Source: Candidatus Obscuribacter sp. (GTDB lineage: Bacteria > Cyanobacteriota > Vampirovibrionia > Obscuribacterales > Obscuribacteraceae). From it: 35,957 nucleotides of DNA. Where the stretch lies: the NCBI GenBank assembly GCA_021772135.1, contig JADYXQ010000293.1:1-35957 (forward strand), given 5' to 3'. Under the pieces are notes generated by a model that was not told the origin of the DNA, did not search any database, and was given only the letters and a program-made list of their open reading frames with translations. The translations under genes were made by a program, and so were the position numbers. Of the stretch, positions 8,701 through 16,374 are shown piece by piece. How positions within the stretch are numbered: position 1 is the first letter of the stretch; every line of letters begins with the position of its first letter.

Positions 8701-9498
8701 ATGTCTGACGAAAAAATTCTGTTGACCGAAAAGAAAAATGGCGTTGGTATCATCACCCTCAATCGCCCCGATAAATTGAATGCTTTTAGCGACGAGTTGA
8801 CTTTCCAACTGCAAGACGCTTTAAAAGAAATGGAAAAAGACAAAGATGTTCGCGCCATTATCTTAACGGCAGCCGGCCGCGGATTTTGCGCCGGACAAGA
8901 TTTGCAGAGCCGCAGCATTGCTCAAGAAATGGGTGAGCGTCCGTCGCTAGGTGATTCAATTCGCCGTCGCTATAACCCGATTGTGATTAAACTGCGTCGT
9001 ATCGAGAAACCGATAATTGCTGCCGTAAATGGTGTTGCCGCCGGTGCCGGGGCCAGTATTGCTTTTGCTTGCGATTTTAGAATCGTCACCGACAAAGTCA
9101 ATTTCATTCAATCATTCACTAAAGTTGGTCTGATTCCAGACTCTGGAGCCACATTCATTCTCACCCGCCTGGTGGGCTTAACCAAAGCATTTGAACTGAT
9201 GCTCAGCGCCGACAAGCTTAGCGCTCAAGAAGCTCTTGAATTAGGCATCATCAACAAAATCGTGGCCGAAGACGATTTGATGAAAGAAGCTATGGCTTTA
9301 GCTGAAAAACTGGCTATGGGCCCAACCAAAGCATTTGGTTTGACCAAGCGTGCTGTTAACCGTGCTGTATTTGACGACTTAGAAGAAATGCTCGAGTACG
9401 AAGCCAGTCTGCAAGAAATTGCCGGACGCTCCGACGATTTTGCTGAAGGGGTAGCGGCATTTGTGGCGAAGCGAGCGCCGCAATATACCGGTAAATAA
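8701..9498 (+). CDS. paaG: Ring-1,2-epoxyphenylacetyl-CoA isomerase, PaaG-like
   Basis: A 265-residue crotonase of the PaaG type. Diagnostic segments are AAGRGFCAGQDLQSR (58-72), YNPIVIKLRRIEKPII, AVNGVAAGAGASIAFACDF, and FTKVGLIPDSGATF, where D147 aligns with the catalytic Asp of PaaG instead of the hydratase Glu. The C-terminus, EIAGRSDDFAEGVAAFVAKR, is also PaaG-like. PaaG converts the 1,2-epoxide of phenylacetyl-CoA to oxepin-CoA and also isomerises a later cis-enoyl intermediate. It is the last gene of the cluster, 5 bp after the PaaF-like gene, and is followed by a 305-bp gap. With PaaK and the PaaA-like protein, it strongly supports an epoxide/oxepin-type route rather than plain fatty-acid oxidation. 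Confidence 0.9.
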   Translation: MSDEKILLTEKKNGVGIITLNRPDKLNAFSDELTFQLQDALKEMEKDKDVRAIILTAAGRGFCAGQDLQSRSIAQEMGERPSLGDSIRRRYNPIVIKLRRIEKPIIAAVNGVAAGAGASIAFACDFRIVTDKVNFIQSFTKVGLIPDSGATFILTRLVGLTKAFELMLSADKLSAQEALELGIINKIVAEDDLMKEAMALAEKLAMGPTKAFGLTKRAVNRAVFDDLEEMLEYEASLQEIAGRSDDFAEGVAAFVAKRAPQYTGK

Positions 9499-9510
9499 TT
9501 CTGGCCTTGA

Positions 9511-9550
9511 CTGGTTTTGGCGGATTTTGGCGGGTTTTGGGCTTTTTCGG
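9511..9550 (+). repeat. 10-bp tandem repeat, consensus CGGGTTTTGG
   Basis: Three consecutive 10-mers, CTGGTTTTGG, CGGATTTTGG and CGGGTTTTGG, are followed by a decayed fourth, GCTTTTTCGG. The G-runs separated by T4 could form a two-tier G-quadruplex. The repeat starts 12 bp after the paaG stop. Confidence 0.7.
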
Positions 9551-9588
9551 CTTCCGGTCTGGGGGTACTGATCTGCTGTCTAGAGTTT

Positions 9589-9636
9589 TTTTACAACCTA
9601 TGAGTTGTACGGACATACAACTCATAGGTTGTAAAA
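9589..9636. repeat. Perfect inverted repeat, 21-bp arms, 6-nt loop
   Basis: The arms are 9589-9609 and 9616-9636, with loop CGGACA. Each arm also contains its own smaller dyad, ACAAC-N6-GTTGT, so the element can be read as two operator-like sites facing each other or as one long hairpin. It lacks a 3' T-run on either strand. Candidate roles are a regulator binding site for one of the flanking genes or a small repeat element. Confidence 0.75.
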
Positions 9637-9803
9637 TTTCTTAGGCGAGAAAAAAGCATTAGGCCGCCCCATCACCAAAAAATCAATGTCGTTCGTAAAA
9701 CCAAATCAAAACAAAACTACAGAGGGAAAAGCCGAAATGAAATCATTGCCCACCGCCACGGCGCAAATAGGCTTTCAATTTAGATATCAACAATGCAGAT
9801 TTC

Positions 9804-10772
9804 ATGCTCACCCACGAGGCCCGCAACGATATTGAAATTAGAGTGAATTACCCCAGGCACTGGCAAGTGGACGACCGCGGCCAAATTGTGCAAACAGTTG
9901 TGGCCAAATGCTACCGAGGCGTTTATCGCACGCAGAATCACCACACACTGGTGGGCCAGGGCACCGTCGCCGAAGGCCCGGGCGGCAGTATCAGCATGGT
10001 CAGCAGCGGCATTTATATTGATGGCAAAAAATTACTGGTAGAAAAGAAAGCGGTAAAAAAAGGCGTTAAAGGTCTAGAGATGAATGGCGAAGGCATCTTC
10101 ATCGATGGTCACCGCGTGCAAAACGGTTCAGGACGCAAAGGCAGCGACAACGAAGTTGACTGCGTGCAAGTACTTGTTCCTGAAAATTACAGTGGCGTAG
10201 TGGCACTCAACTGGCGGGGCACTCTACCTGCTCATGTAGACAATTGGGCATCGGGTGCTCTCAACATTGTCAGCAGCGGCAGTGGCGAACTGGAGTTAGG
10301 AGATGTGAGTGGCGATTGCAGCATAACCGCTACCGAAAACGGGCGCATGCGCTTGGGCAAACTGAGCACCGGCACAAAAGCTTGTCCAATAAAATTGGAC
10401 GGCTCGGCCCAGGTCACAATAAAAGACATTCACGGCAATATAGATGTTGCTGCCGGCGGCCAGAGTCAGCTGGAAACCAACACCGGTGACATGAATAATT
10501 TCAATGTGGTTTTAAACAACCAGGCTAAGTTCAAAGGCGGCGACACATCGGTGCCTCTCGGTTTGTCAGTGAAAAACCTGACGGTAAAACTAAGCGAACA
10601 AAGTCACGCTGAAGCCATCGAAACTAAAATTGAAAATCTAAAATATCAATCAAGCGGTGGCGGCACCGCTCGTTTTTACGGACAGGTTGTCTCTTTAGAA
10701 GAAGCAACTGGCTCTCAGGGCGGATTAACCATTCCGCGCTATTATGGGAAGGATAATTCGCAGCAGCAGTAA
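9804..10772 (+). CDS. Beta-helix/adhesin-head-like protein, 5' end probably frameshifted
   Basis: A 322-residue protein rich in Gly, Ser, Asn and short beta repeats. From about residue 145 it runs through segments such as ALNIVSSGSGELELGDVSG, ITATENGRMRLGKLSTG and INDVAAGG-like turns, a pattern typical of DUF2807-type head domains (putative adhesin, stacked beta-helix). The N-terminal 100 residues contain two related segments, GIYIDGKKLLV and GIFIDGHRVQN. No signal peptide is seen in this frame and the ATG at 9804 has no ribosome site. Coding-looking residues continue upstream in frame to 9771 (AFNLDINNADF). A well-placed start with a good ribosome site at 9737 (MKSLPTATAQI) joins this frame if one G near 9770 is removed. 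The gene probably began at 9737 and has suffered an indel or uses a +1 shift. Function unknown. Confidence 0.75.
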   Translation: MLTHEARNDIEIRVNYPRHWQVDDRGQIVQTVVAKCYRGVYRTQNHHTLVGQGTVAEGPGGSISMVSSGIYIDGKKLLVEKKAVKKGVKGLEMNGEGIFIDGHRVQNGSGRKGSDNEVDCVQVLVPENYSGVVALNWRGTLPAHVDNWASGALNIVSSGSGELELGDVSGDCSITATENGRMRLGKLSTGTKACPIKLDGSAQVTIKDIHGNIDVAAGGQSQLETNTGDMNNFNVVLNNQAKFKGGDTSVPLGLSVKNLTVKLSEQSHAEAIETKIENLKYQSSGGGTARFYGQVVSLEEATGSQGGLTIPRYYGKDNSQQQ

Positions 10773-10791
10773 GCTGCACTGGTATCCATTG

Positions 10792-12150
10792 ATGCAAAGG
10801 CTTTCGTCAGTCAAACTTTTCATTGTGTGCTCAGCGTGCCTGGCATGTAGCACACTGTTTGCAGACAAAGTACACGCGCAAGCATGTGGTAGCATTCCTC
10901 CAGCCGGCAACGTGCCTCTACCTCCTCCCGGCTATGCGATTACGCAAGAGCCCGAGATCGTTCCACTGCCACCATACGTGCCTGCCGGTCTGTCCGATCC
11001 CAGACTGCGCCGGGAGAAATTCTATGCTCCTGGGACAAAGCTCTTTGACCTTGCGCTTAAAAGCCTTTATGAATATGAACTTAATCGCTACGCGAAAAAA
11101 CTGATCGAGCAGAAAGATTTTGAAGGGGTTTTAAAAACGCTGGATCTTTCAATTAAAAAAAATGACAGAAGAAACGCCGACGGCCTGCGATTACGCGCTG
11201 GTGCAAACATGGAACTGGCTGGGTTAAGCAAGTCAAAAGCGGCTGCTCGTCCGCACTACCGACTGGCTCTTAATTGCTTCACTCAACTTCTTAAAGATGA
11301 AAGCAGAGAATCTGATCAGATTGGCAAACTAAAAGCTCTGATTGGTCTGGGACTGAAGCAACAGGCAACTACATATTGCCTTGAACTTTTTCAGCTAGCC
11401 CAATTGCAAAAAAGAGATACCGCAATAATTTCAGGATATCTACTGCAACTAACAGGCAAAACTAAGCCGACGACAGAGGTGTCGGCTCCTGTTGCTCAGA
11501 AACAAAGCACTGAAGTAACGAACGTTCCAAACAGTGCTGCGCCAACGGTTGCTCCCACTGCAAAAGAAAACTATCCGCCCACATTAGAAGATCATTTGGA
11601 AAAAATCGACAAAGCTATAGCCCGTGGTTCTTTAAAAGATGTCGTCTACTGGTCCGATGTCGCCATTTCATGGGAAAGCATCCCACCCTCCCAAAGATGC
11701 GACGATGCGCTACGGCCGCGACTGGTGCAGTTTGCAGAAAGGCAAAACAAATCAAAAATAGCCTCCTTTTTGAGAGAGGCACCTTTTAGTTTGATTTTCG
11801 CGCAAATGGGCCAGTTTAAAAACCAGGAGCGCAATGATTTTTCGACCACGGAAGAATATGCCGCGTTAAGATTTTATCTCCGTGGCGGGTATCATCCAGG
11901 CTCCGGTGTAAACTGCGAAATAGGAGCCGCTGGTCATCATTTTCCGCGTTTCGATATCATGCATGACACACCAGCCGCACGCAATTTATTTGCAGCCTTA
12001 AAAATTCCAATTCCGTTCGATGTTACCGACGGCGCGCAGCAAATAACCACGCCGCCATTGCGACTACTGACAGATGTCGAAGAAAGTGAAAGAACAGCGA
12101 TGATGCAAGACTATCTAAATCGCGACAAAAGTCACGATCTACCGAATTAG
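10792..12150 (+). CDS. Secreted hypothetical protein with helical repeats
   Basis: The frame opens at 10744, overlapping the preceding gene, but the ATG at 10792 begins a clear signal peptide (MQRLSSVKLFIVCSACLACS... cleaved after VHA in DKVHAQA), so I place the start there, giving 452 residues. After a proline-rich segment (PPAGNVPLPPPGYAI) comes a helical, TPR-like region, LFDLALKSLYEYELNRYAKK onward, for about 150 residues. A Thr/Ala/Pro-rich linker follows, and then a C-terminal domain of about 190 residues that I do not recognise, containing FYLRGGYHPGSGVNCEIG and HHFPRFDIMHD. It is likely exported to the envelope or outside. It ends 9 bp from the convergent YkgJ-type gene. Confidence 0.75.
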   Translation: MQRLSSVKLFIVCSACLACSTLFADKVHAQACGSIPPAGNVPLPPPGYAITQEPEIVPLPPYVPAGLSDPRLRREKFYAPGTKLFDLALKSLYEYELNRYAKKLIEQKDFEGVLKTLDLSIKKNDRRNADGLRLRAGANMELAGLSKSKAAARPHYRLALNCFTQLLKDESRESDQIGKLKALIGLGLKQQATTYCLELFQLAQLQKRDTAIISGYLLQLTGKTKPTTEVSAPVAQKQSTEVTNVPNSAAPTVAPTAKENYPPTLEDHLEKIDKAIARGSLKDVVYWSDVAISWESIPPSQRCDDALRPRLVQFAERQNKSKIASFLREAPFSLIFAQMGQFKNQERNDFSTTEEYAALRFYLRGGYHPGSGVNCEIGAAGHHFPRFDIMHDTPAARNLFAALKIPIPFDVTDGAQQITTPPLRLLTDVEESERTAMMQDYLNRDKSHDLPN

Positions 12151-12159
12151 TTGCGTTAG

Positions 12160-13383
12160 TTATATACTGGCTTCCAGCACTCTGCGCAGGCGCCCCGGAG
12201 CAAAGAGCATCAGCTCCCAGAGAGCGGCACTGTAACCGTCGAGAACCGCTTCTTGCACTTTCTCTTCTACTTGCCTGACTGATACCATTACGTCAATCAT
12301 CGATACTTGATCAGCACCACGGGCGATGGCGAGGCCGGCAGAGTGCAGGCGTATTAAAGTTACAAGCATGGCCAGGTGATGGAAGCCTGCAATTACGCTC
12401 AACTGAGCAAAGCCGCCACCGAAGTACCACTTGCCGAATACTCGCGAATACAAGAACCTGGTCAACAAGTCTTCAATCTCAAGATCGCCTTTGGGCCAGG
12501 GAAAAGCCGTCAATTCCTCAAAGGTAAATGACTTATTCACCACTCTAAACTTAGGTGCTTTCATGGCTAGATCAAGTGCAAATTTGACGCCGTTAAAGAC
12601 CACATCTTTGTTGAGAAACTTAGCGTCGCTCGGATAATAAAGAGCAAACAATCCGGCTAGAAATTTCTTGTCGATACCTTTAGGTGGCGCTATTTCAGCA
12701 GGTACAGGCGGCTTGTTCAAATCTTTGAAGAGCGCGTCAGAAGCGGCAAAGAGCCTTTGTTTGAGAGGCACATTTTCTTGCGTCAGAGCGGTAAGCACAC
12801 CCTGCTCATATTCCAGATATTGCGGCCAGCTGATTGGTTTGTCTACGGTTAACTTGATTGAATCCCAAATAACCGAGCGGGCCGTATAAAGAGTGTTGTA
12901 AACAGCAAACTTTTCTTTGAGCGTATCAATTTGCTCGGTGAGGGGCGTGCCCATATTGCCGAGCACGGCGTTGCTGCGGAAGCTCACCGTCAAGTAAACA
13001 CCCGAAGGCGTGTGATTGAACGAATAGGGAAAAAGCCCGCATATAAGCGGCTTGACGTGCTCTCCGCGGGTGGCGTGGATGTGGCAGAGTTTGTTGATCA
13101 AAAATGGACAATGGCCATCGTTGGTAGGGCGAATGGCGTGGGTATAGGTCGAGCTGTCGTTTTCTTTGGCACTAAGCGTTCTGAACTGGCGGCTCCAGTC
13201 GAACTCGGGCAGCTCTTTGCTCCAATCGATGGCTGATACCCGCTCATAATCGTCCTGAGTCATGGGCACGGCCACGCCGTTGCAACAGCGTCCGCAGCCG
13301 GAGCAGCTGTAATTAATGCCTTGGGGAATGTGGAGAGTTTTGCCGTCTACTTCAATGGTGGTGTGCGCGGTAGTGAGCGCCAT
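12160..13383 (-). CDS. YkgJ/FliB-type cysteine-cluster protein
   Basis: A 407-residue protein with the CxxCxxCC signature (YkgJ family, putative zinc- or iron-chelating) at residues 27-34, in NYSCSGCGRCCNG. Further cysteines at C92, C100 and C115, in HCPFLINKLC and KPLICGLFPY, complete a family-typical set. Such clusters are thought to bind Fe-S or zinc; in FliB the domain is part of a flagellin lysine methylase. The remaining 280 residues are helical and unassigned. This copy is much longer than YkgJ itself (about 110 residues). It is the last gene of a four-gene minus-strand operon, and its start overlaps the thioredoxin-fold gene by 32 bp, implying coupled translation. A role in modifying or maturing a protein handled by the upstream ABC exporter is possible, but inferred only from position. 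Confidence 0.85.
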   Translation of the reverse strand: MALTTAHTTIEVDGKTLHIPQGINYSCSGCGRCCNGVAVPMTQDDYERVSAIDWSKELPEFDWSRQFRTLSAKENDSSTYTHAIRPTNDGHCPFLINKLCHIHATRGEHVKPLICGLFPYSFNHTPSGVYLTVSFRSNAVLGNMGTPLTEQIDTLKEKFAVYNTLYTARSVIWDSIKLTVDKPISWPQYLEYEQGVLTALTQENVPLKQRLFAASDALFKDLNKPPVPAEIAPPKGIDKKFLAGLFALYYPSDAKFLNKDVVFNGVKFALDLAMKAPKFRVVNKSFTFEELTAFPWPKGDLEIEDLLTRFLYSRVFGKWYFGGGFAQLSVIAGFHHLAMLVTLIRLHSAGLAIARGADQVSMIDVMVSVRQVEEKVQEAVLDGYSAALWELMLFAPGRLRRVLEASI

Positions 13384-14470
13384 GCGGGTACCTGTCTAAT
13401 TGAGGGTTTGAAATCTTTTGCTCACCGGTAAGAGCCGAATGCAAGAAGTCATCAGTGCCGCTGCTGCCGGAGTTGCCATATTGCACCATGGGTGCTTTTA
13501 GTTTAGCTCCTTCCACAACCAGAGCCGGCAAACAGGTGACGCCATATTTATCTTTTAAGTATTGCAATCTTTCATTATAAGCTCTGTCGCCGTGATGAAA
13601 CTCCACCAGTACTGGCTCAAAAGATTGGTTGATTCTCTCGTAGTGTGTCTTTCTCCAGAAAATATCGAGGCGCATTGAATCGCTGGCCGTGCCGTAATTT
13701 TCCACCAGCGCAATCAATCTTGGCTTTTCAGTGAGCGGTTTTTGCAGAGTCTCTGCAGGCAGCCAGGCGACTTTGCCTTTGGTAGGAGGCAACTGGTGCC
13801 ACAGGGTAGCGGTCTGCAGGTAGTCAATCAATTGTTGACGATTGGCATAACCGTTGAAAATAGCGCGGCCAGTGGGGCCGTGAATTTCGCCAAACTGGCC
13901 GCGGCCGCCATGGTAATAATTTTGATTGTAGCCATAGAATTGGCCTTGCTCTAATTTGGCGCTATCTTCCACACCCATTTCAGCAAGATTTGAAGTCGAA
14001 AGCACATCCTGACAAGACATACCGACCATTTGCCAGGGCACGGTAATCAGTGAACCGCTCGACATGTTAAAGCCGCGATCTTGCAATATTTTGCAATCAC
14101 CCGTCAGTGTTTTATAGTTTCCCGCTTCGTTAAAGACCACTTTGACCGGAATATAATTTTTATTGATTATGGCCGCTGCATTGCTATCGTGCAGACCCTC
14201 GCCGCTTAAGCGCATAGAATAGACGTCGCCTTTGACGAGCACCACATATAGTACCGGCTTATGCTTTTCAACAGCCTCTAATTCGCCTTGTTGCCGGGTA
14301 CGCCACTTAATGGGGCTGGTTCCCGCCAGATAATCATTTACCTGAGCGAAATAATTTGCGGCAAACTGCTCACCAAAATTACACAGGCCCGAAAGCACAA
14401 GCAAAGCTCCGGCGCAAAAATAGAGAGCCTTTGGTTGGTAGCGTGTGCTTTTGCTTTTAGTCGGCGGCAT
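13352..14470 (-). CDS. Membrane-anchored protein with two thioredoxin-like folds lacking CxxC
   Basis: With the start at 14470 (MPPTKSKSTRYQ) the protein has 372 residues. An AAGGAG site lies exactly 7 nt upstream, which decides against the earlier in-frame ATG. One membrane segment lies near the N-terminus (ALYFCAGALLVLSGLCNFG). Two regions then read like thioredoxin folds: KPVLYVVLVKGD followed by NKNYIPVKVVFNE, and PRLIALVENYGTAS followed by FEPVLVEFHHGD and the cis-Pro-like VTCLPALVV. In both, the redox CxxC is replaced, so a disulfide reductase role is unlikely; a chaperone, binding or scaffold role is possible. It overlaps the ABC permease upstream by 14 bp and the YkgJ-type gene downstream by 32 bp, so the four genes probably act together at the inner membrane. 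Confidence 0.75.
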   Translation of the reverse strand: MPPTKSKSTRYQPKALYFCAGALLVLSGLCNFGEQFAANYFAQVNDYLAGTSPIKWRTRQQGELEAVEKHKPVLYVVLVKGDVYSMRLSGEGLHDSNAAAIINKNYIPVKVVFNEAGNYKTLTGDCKILQDRGFNMSSGSLITVPWQMVGMSCQDVLSTSNLAEMGVEDSAKLEQGQFYGYNQNYYHGGRGQFGEIHGPTGRAIFNGYANRQQLIDYLQTATLWHQLPPTKGKVAWLPAETLQKPLTEKPRLIALVENYGTASDSMRLDIFWRKTHYERINQSFEPVLVEFHHGDRAYNERLQYLKDKYGVTCLPALVVEGAKLKAPMVQYGNSGSSGTDDFLHSALTGEQKISNPQLDRYPHGAHYRAHHH

Positions 14471-15233
14471 AGGAGAACTCCTTGCGAGTAAGCACTTTAA
14501 TGGCCAGGGCAAGAGAACAAGTTATTAGAGTTGAATACGAAATCAGCGAACCCACAGCAAAGAGGTCACCGGAGAAAAATACTGACAGTGGAATATAAGG
14601 ATAGATAATGCCGACAAAGATATGTTCAACTGATTTAGCAAGGCCTCGTGCCAGCTCCGCGTCAAAATTTGCGGCCGCACACAAATGGTGCACCATAGAG
14701 CCTACCGTGGCAAGAGTCATAAAGATGAAGCCAAAACCGGCTAGCAGTGCCAGGTCTTTCAGGCCCGATACCAGTGACGACAGTAAAATTAAAAAGGCCG
14801 CAGTGCCGAAGCAAAGCAAAACGCGCTCGACGCTATTAGTGAGAAATTCTGTCTGCCATAAGAGTGCAGGAGAATTAACGGCCGAAATAATATGCTCGCA
14901 AAACACCGCTTCAACGGCACAGAGCGATGCGGCAAAAGCCACGGCAAACCATTTGCTGTAGACATAAGTAGCTATCGAAATTGGCCGGGCCAGCACCAGA
15001 GCAATGGTGCCGTTTTGCACTTCACGACCAATTACTCCTGCCGCCCATAGCAATGTGAACAAGCTGGCCATGCACGGATGCGAGAGCAAATCTTCGTTTA
15101 AAGCTTCCGGGCTGGTGCAGCGCCGCATTGTAAAAACAACAAGAGGTGCCAGAAATAAAAGAGTGAGCATTATTATGCGCACTTTATTGGCTTTAAATTC
15201 TCGCCAGGTAGTGATGCAAACAGCGCGGTTCAT
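14457..15233 (-). CDS. ABC-2 type transporter permease
   Basis: A 258-residue membrane protein with about six hydrophobic segments. The N-terminus is typical of ABC-2 permeases (TTWREFKANKVRIIMLTLLF), and the conserved loop WAAGVIGREVQNGTIALVLA is followed by RPISIATYVYSKW. This pattern (E.x.G.T..L.L..P.sR..++..K) is characteristic of NosY/YhaP-like permeases paired with a separate ATPase. It begins 2 bp after the ATPase stop and overlaps the thioredoxin-fold gene by 14 bp. The substrate is unknown. Confidence 0.88.
   Translation of the reverse strand: MNRAVCITTWREFKANKVRIIMLTLLFLAPLVVFTMRRCTSPEALNEDLLSHPCMASLFTLLWAAGVIGREVQNGTIALVLARPISIATYVYSKWFAVAFAASLCAVEAVFCEHIISAVNSPALLWQTEFLTNSVERVLLCFGTAAFLILLSSLVSGLKDLALLAGFGFIFMTLATVGSMVHHLCAAANFDAELARGLAKSVEHIFVGIIYPYIPLSVFFSGDLFAVGSLISYSTLITCSLALAIKVLTRKEFSYAAD
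14478..14483 (-). promoter_or_regulatory. Shine-Dalgarno deciding the start of the thioredoxin-fold gene
   Basis: On the minus strand AAGGAG sits 7 nt before the ATG at 14470, inside the end of the permease gene. It supports this start over the ATG at 14512. Confidence 0.7.
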
Positions 15234-15235
15234 GC

Positions 15236-16219
15236 TTAAGACCCCTCCTTACTTGAGTTAATGAAGAGGCGTTCCAGCCTTGTGTCTTCAGATCTGACTT
15301 CATTGATAGGAAAATCTGCGGCTACAAGAGCCTTAATCAACTTGACGGTGGCGGCACTACTGGCGGTGCTGACCCTGGCAAAATCATTATTGATTTCGGC
15401 AATGTTCAAGCATTCTTTTTGAGCAATGCGCCCAAAATCTTCCACACCTAACTCTGTAGTGTGGGCCAACCAGCGAATAATCAAATTTTCTTCTTGTTCG
15501 ATTTTGACGTGCATATCTTCAATACGGTTAACCGAACCTTCTTTAAGAAAAGCGACACGGTCACAAACTTTTTCTATTTGATCAAGCTGGTGCGAGTTAA
15601 GTAAAATAGTCAGGCCATCTTGCTTAAGAGTCTTTAAAAGTTGACGCACAATCAAAACGCCGCTGGGGTCCATGCCTGAAGCAGGTTCATCTAACAGCAG
15701 ATAACGTGGTTTACCCACCAGAGCCTGGGCAAAACCAAGGCGTTGCAACATTCCCCTCGAATATTTTTTCACTGCCATAGACCACGTAGATGGCGGCAGT
15801 TCTACACGCTCGAGCAAAATTTCGCAGTCGCTTTTGCGAGTAGACTCAGGCATACCAGCCAGTTCATGGTGATATTGCATGTAGTCGCGGCCGGTCATCC
15901 AGCGGTCGAAGGTGAGCCGCTCGGGCAAATAGCCGACCAGCTGGCGAGTGGTCAAGGCGTCAGGCACTTCGCCATCAATCAAAATGCTGCCCGAATCAAT
16001 GCGCAAAAAGCCCATCAAACAACTGAGCAGGGTAGTCTTACCGGCGCCATTTGGGCCAACCAGACCGAGGGCCTCACCAGGGTGAATTTCGAGAGAAAGG
16101 GCACTGAGCGCTTTAACCTTGCCGCCTTTATAGGTTTTTGTGATGTTCTGCACAAATATACCGGCGCGCACGGGCGAATCCGGGGCATTGATGGGGCGTT
16201 CATCCAGAAGCTCGGGCAT
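15236..16219 (-). CDS. ABC transporter ATP-binding protein (ABC-2 type exporter)
   Basis: Starting from the ATG at 16219 (MPELLDERP) the protein has 327 residues. The frame extends to 16312, but that extension looks non-coding, and an AGGTG ribosome site lies about 6 nt before 16219. All ATPase motifs are present: Walker A GPNGAGKT (55-62), Q-loop-region GYLPERL (97-102), signature YSRGMLQR (153-160), Walker B LLLDEPASG (174-182) and H-loop H210 in LLNSHQLD. It belongs to the CcmA/NatA-like class. The C-terminal 90 residues form the small regulatory-type domain common in these ATPases. It is the first gene of a four-gene operon with its permease 2 bp downstream, and is divergent from the exported-protein pair at 16375. 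Confidence 0.93.
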   Translation of the reverse strand: MPELLDERPINAPDSPVRAGIFVQNITKTYKGGKVKALSALSLEIHPGEALGLVGPNGAGKTTLLSCLMGFLRIDSGSILIDGEVPDALTTRQLVGYLPERLTFDRWMTGRDYMQYHHELAGMPESTRKSDCEILLERVELPPSTWSMAVKKYSRGMLQRLGFAQALVGKPRYLLLDEPASGMDPSGVLIVRQLLKTLKQDGLTILLNSHQLDQIEKVCDRVAFLKEGSVNRIEDMHVKIEQEENLIIRWLAHTTELGVEDFGRIAQKECLNIAEINNDFARVSTASSAATVKLIKALVAADFPINEVRSEDTRLERLFINSSKEGS

Positions 16220-16316
16220 CACATTCACCTGCTCAGCTTTTAAAATATTCCCTTGCCAACCCCAATGTAACCCAGGGGAAACCCCAGGAGTACGAGAATA
16301 AACACTTAGCAAAAGC

Positions 16317-16345
16317 TTGAGTCTTTCAGGGTGGCTGTTTATGCT
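16317..16345 (+). promoter_or_regulatory. Candidate sigma-70 type promoter
   Basis: TTGAGT (16317-16322), a 17-bp spacer, then TATGCT (16340-16345), ending about 30 bp before the ATG at 16375. Spacing is ideal but both boxes are imperfect. Confidence 0.35.
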
Positions 16346-16374
16346 ACAAATGTCTGTTATTCAGTTTGAACAGT

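Larger units (their letters stand above)
9499..9803. other. 305-bp gap between the Paa-type cluster and the next gene
   Basis: This stretch holds a G/T-rich 10-bp tandem repeat (9511-9550), a long perfect inverted repeat (9589-9636), and an AGAGGGA ribosome-binding site (9721-9727) followed by an ATG at 9737. That ATG appears to be the original start of the next gene, now out of frame with it. The inverted repeat does not look like a classical terminator, because its U-rich stretch is 5' of the stem rather than 3'. Confidence 0.6.

Noticed and set aside
15743-16243. Plus-strand 166-residue frame opposite the ABC ATPase gene
   Set aside because: Antisense to conserved ATPase motifs; composition is typical of a shadow frame.
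16269-16291. CCCAGGGG-AAA-CCCCAGG as an operator or terminator upstream of the ABC operon
   Set aside because: Stem is only 4 bp with an A-A mismatch beyond it; too weak to support a claim.
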